Shown here in pieces: positions 14,488 through 16,602 of a stretch of 16,602 bases of DNA (the stretch's first letter is position 1; each line of letters opens with the position of its first letter). The position numbers and the translations under genes were made by a program. The DNA is from Nitrosospira sp. (GTDB taxonomy: Bacteria > Pseudomonadota > Gammaproteobacteria > Burkholderiales > Nitrosomonadaceae): positions 1 to 16,602 of the forward strand of contig JAKDLC010000015.1 of the NCBI GenBank assembly GCA_030453055.1, in the 5' to 3' direction. A model generated the notes under the pieces. It did not search any database. It was not told where the DNA came from and saw only the letters and a program-made list of their open reading frames with translations.

Positions 14488-15849
14488 ATGATACAAGCAT
14501 CACCCGGCTTGGAACTGCTTCAGCGGGTAAAGACGCAAGTTCTCGGTCTGACGCCGCCACAGGCCTTGGTTCTTTCCTATATCGGGCTGGCCTTCATCGG
14601 TACCCTGCTGTTAAAACTGCCGGGCGCGAGTCATCAGCCGACATCGTGGCTACAGGCCCTTTTCACCGCCGTGTCCGCTTCGACCGTCACCGGGCTTGCG
14701 GTCGTGGACACCGGCACACACTTCACATTACTGGGTCACTGGATATTGCTGCTTCTGATGCAATGCGGCGGCCTGGGATTGATGACATTCGGGATCATCG
14801 TCATTCATCTGACCCGGGGCCAATTGGCGCTGAAGCACCGCGCCGCGTTGCGCGAAACATTCAATCACACCGGACAAGGCGATATTCGGCGTGTGATGGT
14901 ATGGGCGATGGGATTTACCGCGATTATGGAACTGCTCGGCACTTCGCTTCTGGCGTTGCAATGGGTGCCGGAAATGGGCTGGGGCACGGGTTTGTTTTAC
15001 AGTTTTTTTCACACCCTTGCGGCATTCAACAATGCCGGTTTTGCGTTAACGACGGATGGCCTGACGGCCTATGCAGGCAACCCACTGATTAATAGTGTTA
15101 TTCCCTTGCTGTTTATTTCTGGCGGAATCGGATTCGTCGTCATAGCCGACATCATAGGCAAAAGGCGCTTCAGGCACTTTGCGCTGCATACCAAGTTGAT
15201 GCTGGTCGGCACGCTGATTATCAATACAATCGCCATGATTGTAATTCTGGTACTCGAATACGGCAATCCCGCCACACTGGGCGCACTACCCGATTGGAGC
15301 GCGAAACTATGGGCAGCCTGGTTCCAGGCCGTTGCACCGCGCAGCGCTGGTTTTAATACGCTGGATATTGGAGCGATATTTCCGTCCACCGCATTTTTTA
15401 TCATAGGACTGATGTTCATCGGCGGCGGCAGCGGCTCGACGGCCGGCGGGATAAAACTGAGCACCTTCATTGTGGCGCTGCTGGCGACCTGGGCGTTTTT
15501 GCGGGGACGCGAACGCCCCGTGGTATTTGGCCGCAGTATTCGACTCGATATCATCCGTAAATCACTGGCGATCATCGTCATCTCGCTGCTTTATGTCAGT
15601 ACTGGCATATTTTTATTGACGATCACCGAAAAGGGAGATTTCCTCGACCTGACATTTGAAGCGGTCTCAGCCGCCGCCACGGTGGGATTATCACGAGGGG
15701 CAACCCTCCATTTGTCCGCCGCCGGGCAGGGCATCATCATCGCGCTGATGTTGATTGGCCGTGTAGGGCCGCTGACCATCGCGTTTACCCTGGCCAATGT
15801 GCGTGGCGAAAATATTCAATATCCGGCCGGCCAAGTGAATATCGGGTAA
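14488..15849 (+). CDS. ktrB: KtrB/TrkH-type potassium transporter membrane subunit
   Basis: 453 residues, inner-membrane protein with about eight membrane helices plus four pore loops. The four selectivity-filter motifs are present: TVTGL (66-70), NNAGF (181-185), RSAGF (285-289) and TVGLS (398-402). GGGSGSTAGGIK (312-323), the intramembrane gating loop region, and GRVGPLT (424-430) are typical of KtrB. Together with KtrA it forms a K+ (often Na+-dependent) uptake system used in osmotic adaptation. It is on the same strand as ktrA, 116 bases downstream, and probably co-transcribed. No clear promoter is seen in the gap. Confidence 0.96.
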   Translation: MIQASPGLELLQRVKTQVLGLTPPQALVLSYIGLAFIGTLLLKLPGASHQPTSWLQALFTAVSASTVTGLAVVDTGTHFTLLGHWILLLLMQCGGLGLMTFGIIVIHLTRGQLALKHRAALRETFNHTGQGDIRRVMVWAMGFTAIMELLGTSLLALQWVPEMGWGTGLFYSFFHTLAAFNNAGFALTTDGLTAYAGNPLINSVIPLLFISGGIGFVVIADIIGKRRFRHFALHTKLMLVGTLIINTIAMIVILVLEYGNPATLGALPDWSAKLWAAWFQAVAPRSAGFNTLDIGAIFPSTAFFIIGLMFIGGGSGSTAGGIKLSTFIVALLATWAFLRGRERPVVFGRSIRLDIIRKSLAIIVISLLYVSTGIFLLTITEKGDFLDLTFEAVSAAATVGLSRGATLHLSAAGQGIIIALMLIGRVGPLTIAFTLANVRGENIQYPAGQVNIG

Positions 15850-15892
15850 GGTGGAAGTGAGAGAGCATGCCGGCACTGGGGATGACTATGCG

Positions 15893-15921
15893 TAAAATTA
15901 AAAAATGAGCGGTCAACCGCT
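15893..15921 (-). terminator. Intrinsic terminator of the adaptor gene
   Basis: Read on the minus strand, AGCGG (15921-15917) TTGA CCGCT (15912-15908) forms a stem followed by CATTTTTTAATTTT. It starts 21 bases after the adaptor stop codon. In the plus direction no T-run follows, so it would not serve ktrB well. Confidence 0.7.
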
Positions 15922-15941
15922 GGGGGTTGGGATAATTTCAT

Positions 15942-16602
15942 TCATGGGTTATTTGTGGGCTCGGGGTTATTGGTGGGCTCGGAAGAAGATTGAATACGCG
16001 CCGTTGCTCGCTGACGGATAGCCTGACCCGCGACACGCGGCGTTACTCCCGGCAAGCTCACCTTGCATTTTATGCCCGCAGGCAGCTTAAAATCTTCATT
16101 AGAAATTTCCATTCGCACCCCAAAAGTTCCGCTCGCTGTATCCATGACTTTGTCTACGATTTTTACTTTAGCTTTGTGGGAACCACCAATGGGTGCTTCC
16201 GGAACCACTTCCAGTAATTGTCCCGGTTTGATCTTTCCATAAGCTTCAAGTGGCAGCAGCGCTTCCACATGCAAGACCGCAATATCCGCCACTCTCAAAA
16301 TTGTTTTTCGATTATCGCTCCTCGCGTCTGTCAACTCCCCAGGGTGCATCATCCGGTCGATGACTATTCCATTGAATGGACTTTTCACAGTCCGTAACCG
16401 CAGCTGTTCGCTGGCACGTCGATATTCCAGCTGCGCCACGCGTTTATTGTCGAGCGCCTCCCGTAGCTCCGCCTCAGCCAGCTGCTTCTCTGTCGCCGCC
16501 TCATCGCGATCTTGTACTGATACAAATTTCTGCGCAAGCAATTGCTCACGCCGGTTATGTTTCAATGTCGCATACTCGGATCGACTCTCACTTGCCTGAA
16601 TT
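15942..16602 (-). CDS. HlyD/RND-type periplasmic adaptor, C-terminal 219 residues
   Basis: Open at the right window edge; the N-terminus lies outside. The visible part begins in a coiled-coil hairpin (EQLLAQKFVSVQDRDEA, then AELREALDNKRVAQLEYRRA). It continues with the second half of the lipoyl domain (VKSPFNGIVIDR), then a beta-barrel (LHVEALLPLEAYGKIKPGQ) and a membrane-proximal strand set (LPAGIKCKVSLPGV). This is the order in membrane-fusion proteins that link an inner-membrane pump to an outer-membrane channel. The C-terminus ends in a tandem EPTNNPEPTNNP. The frame is continuous upstream of the TTG at 16565 to the edge, so that codon is not the start. Pump and channel genes should lie to the right or elsewhere. 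Confidence 0.92.
   Translation of the reverse strand, partial: IQASESRSEYATLKHNRREQLLAQKFVSVQDRDEAATEKQLAEAELREALDNKRVAQLEYRRASEQLRLRTVKSPFNGIVIDRMMHPGELTDARSDNRKTILRVADIAVLHVEALLPLEAYGKIKPGQLLEVVPEAPIGGSHKAKVKIVDKVMDTASGTFGVRMEISNEDFKLPAGIKCKVSLPGVTPRVAGQAIRQRATARIQSSSEPTNNPEPTNNP
15946..15981 (-). repeat. Two 18-bp repeats at the adaptor C-terminus
   Basis: GGGTTATTTGTGGGCTCG (15946-15963) and GGGTTATTGGTGGGCTCG (15964-15981) differ at one base. They encode EPTNNP twice at the very end of the adaptor. The period is six codons. Confidence 0.95.

Overview
The window looks like chromosomal DNA of a Gram-negative betaproteobacterium, probably of the ammonia-oxidiser type (Nitrosospira/Nitrosomonas-like). 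This is inferred from the moderate G+C, a PEP-CTERM sorting-signal protein, two lipoproteins, an RND-type adaptor, a NarL-type two-component pair and a tyrosinase with its helper protein. No rRNA, tRNA, CRISPR array or intact insertion sequence was seen.

Layout. Positions 1-1747 (minus): the first ~582 codons of an alpha-glucan (glycogen/maltodextrin) phosphorylase running off the left edge. Just upstream lies a tiny secreted-protein reading frame cut by one stop codon (1737-1856). Next comes a gene-poor stretch with a plus-strand remnant of a DinG/YoaA-type helicase (2004-2146). 2407-4305 (plus): a beta-lactamase-fold serine hydrolase with a four-helix membrane tail, starting at TTG. 4694-6811 (plus): a soluble HisKA_3 histidine kinase with two near-identical 121-residue GAF-like sensor units, followed by its NarL/FixJ response regulator. 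7125-7553 (plus): a small lipoprotein built on 11-residue coiled-coil repeats.

Positions 7601-8958 (minus): a two-gene operon of a MelC1-like tyrosinase cofactor ('caddie') protein and a type-3 copper tyrosinase, overlapping by ATGA. 9173-10480 (minus): a lipoprotein and a small protein of unknown function in one operon. 10637-12100 (minus): an exported PEP-CTERM protein. 12287-13468 (plus): a secreted phytase-like esterase-domain protein, divergent from the PEP-CTERM gene. 13721-15849 (plus): a KtrA/KtrB potassium uptake pair. 15942-16602 (minus): the C-terminal part of an HlyD/RND periplasmic adaptor running off the right edge, with its own terminator.

The most notable items are: the tyrosinase-caddie operon, apparently leaderless and with the Glu/Asn pair linked to monophenolase activity; a 33-bp promoter-like element shared by the tyrosinase operon and the PEP-CTERM gene; the recent in-frame duplication of the kinase sensor; and the broken genes left of 2200. 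Most of the window is otherwise ordinary housekeeping and accessory content. No wholly new multi-gene system could be demonstrated from sequence alone.
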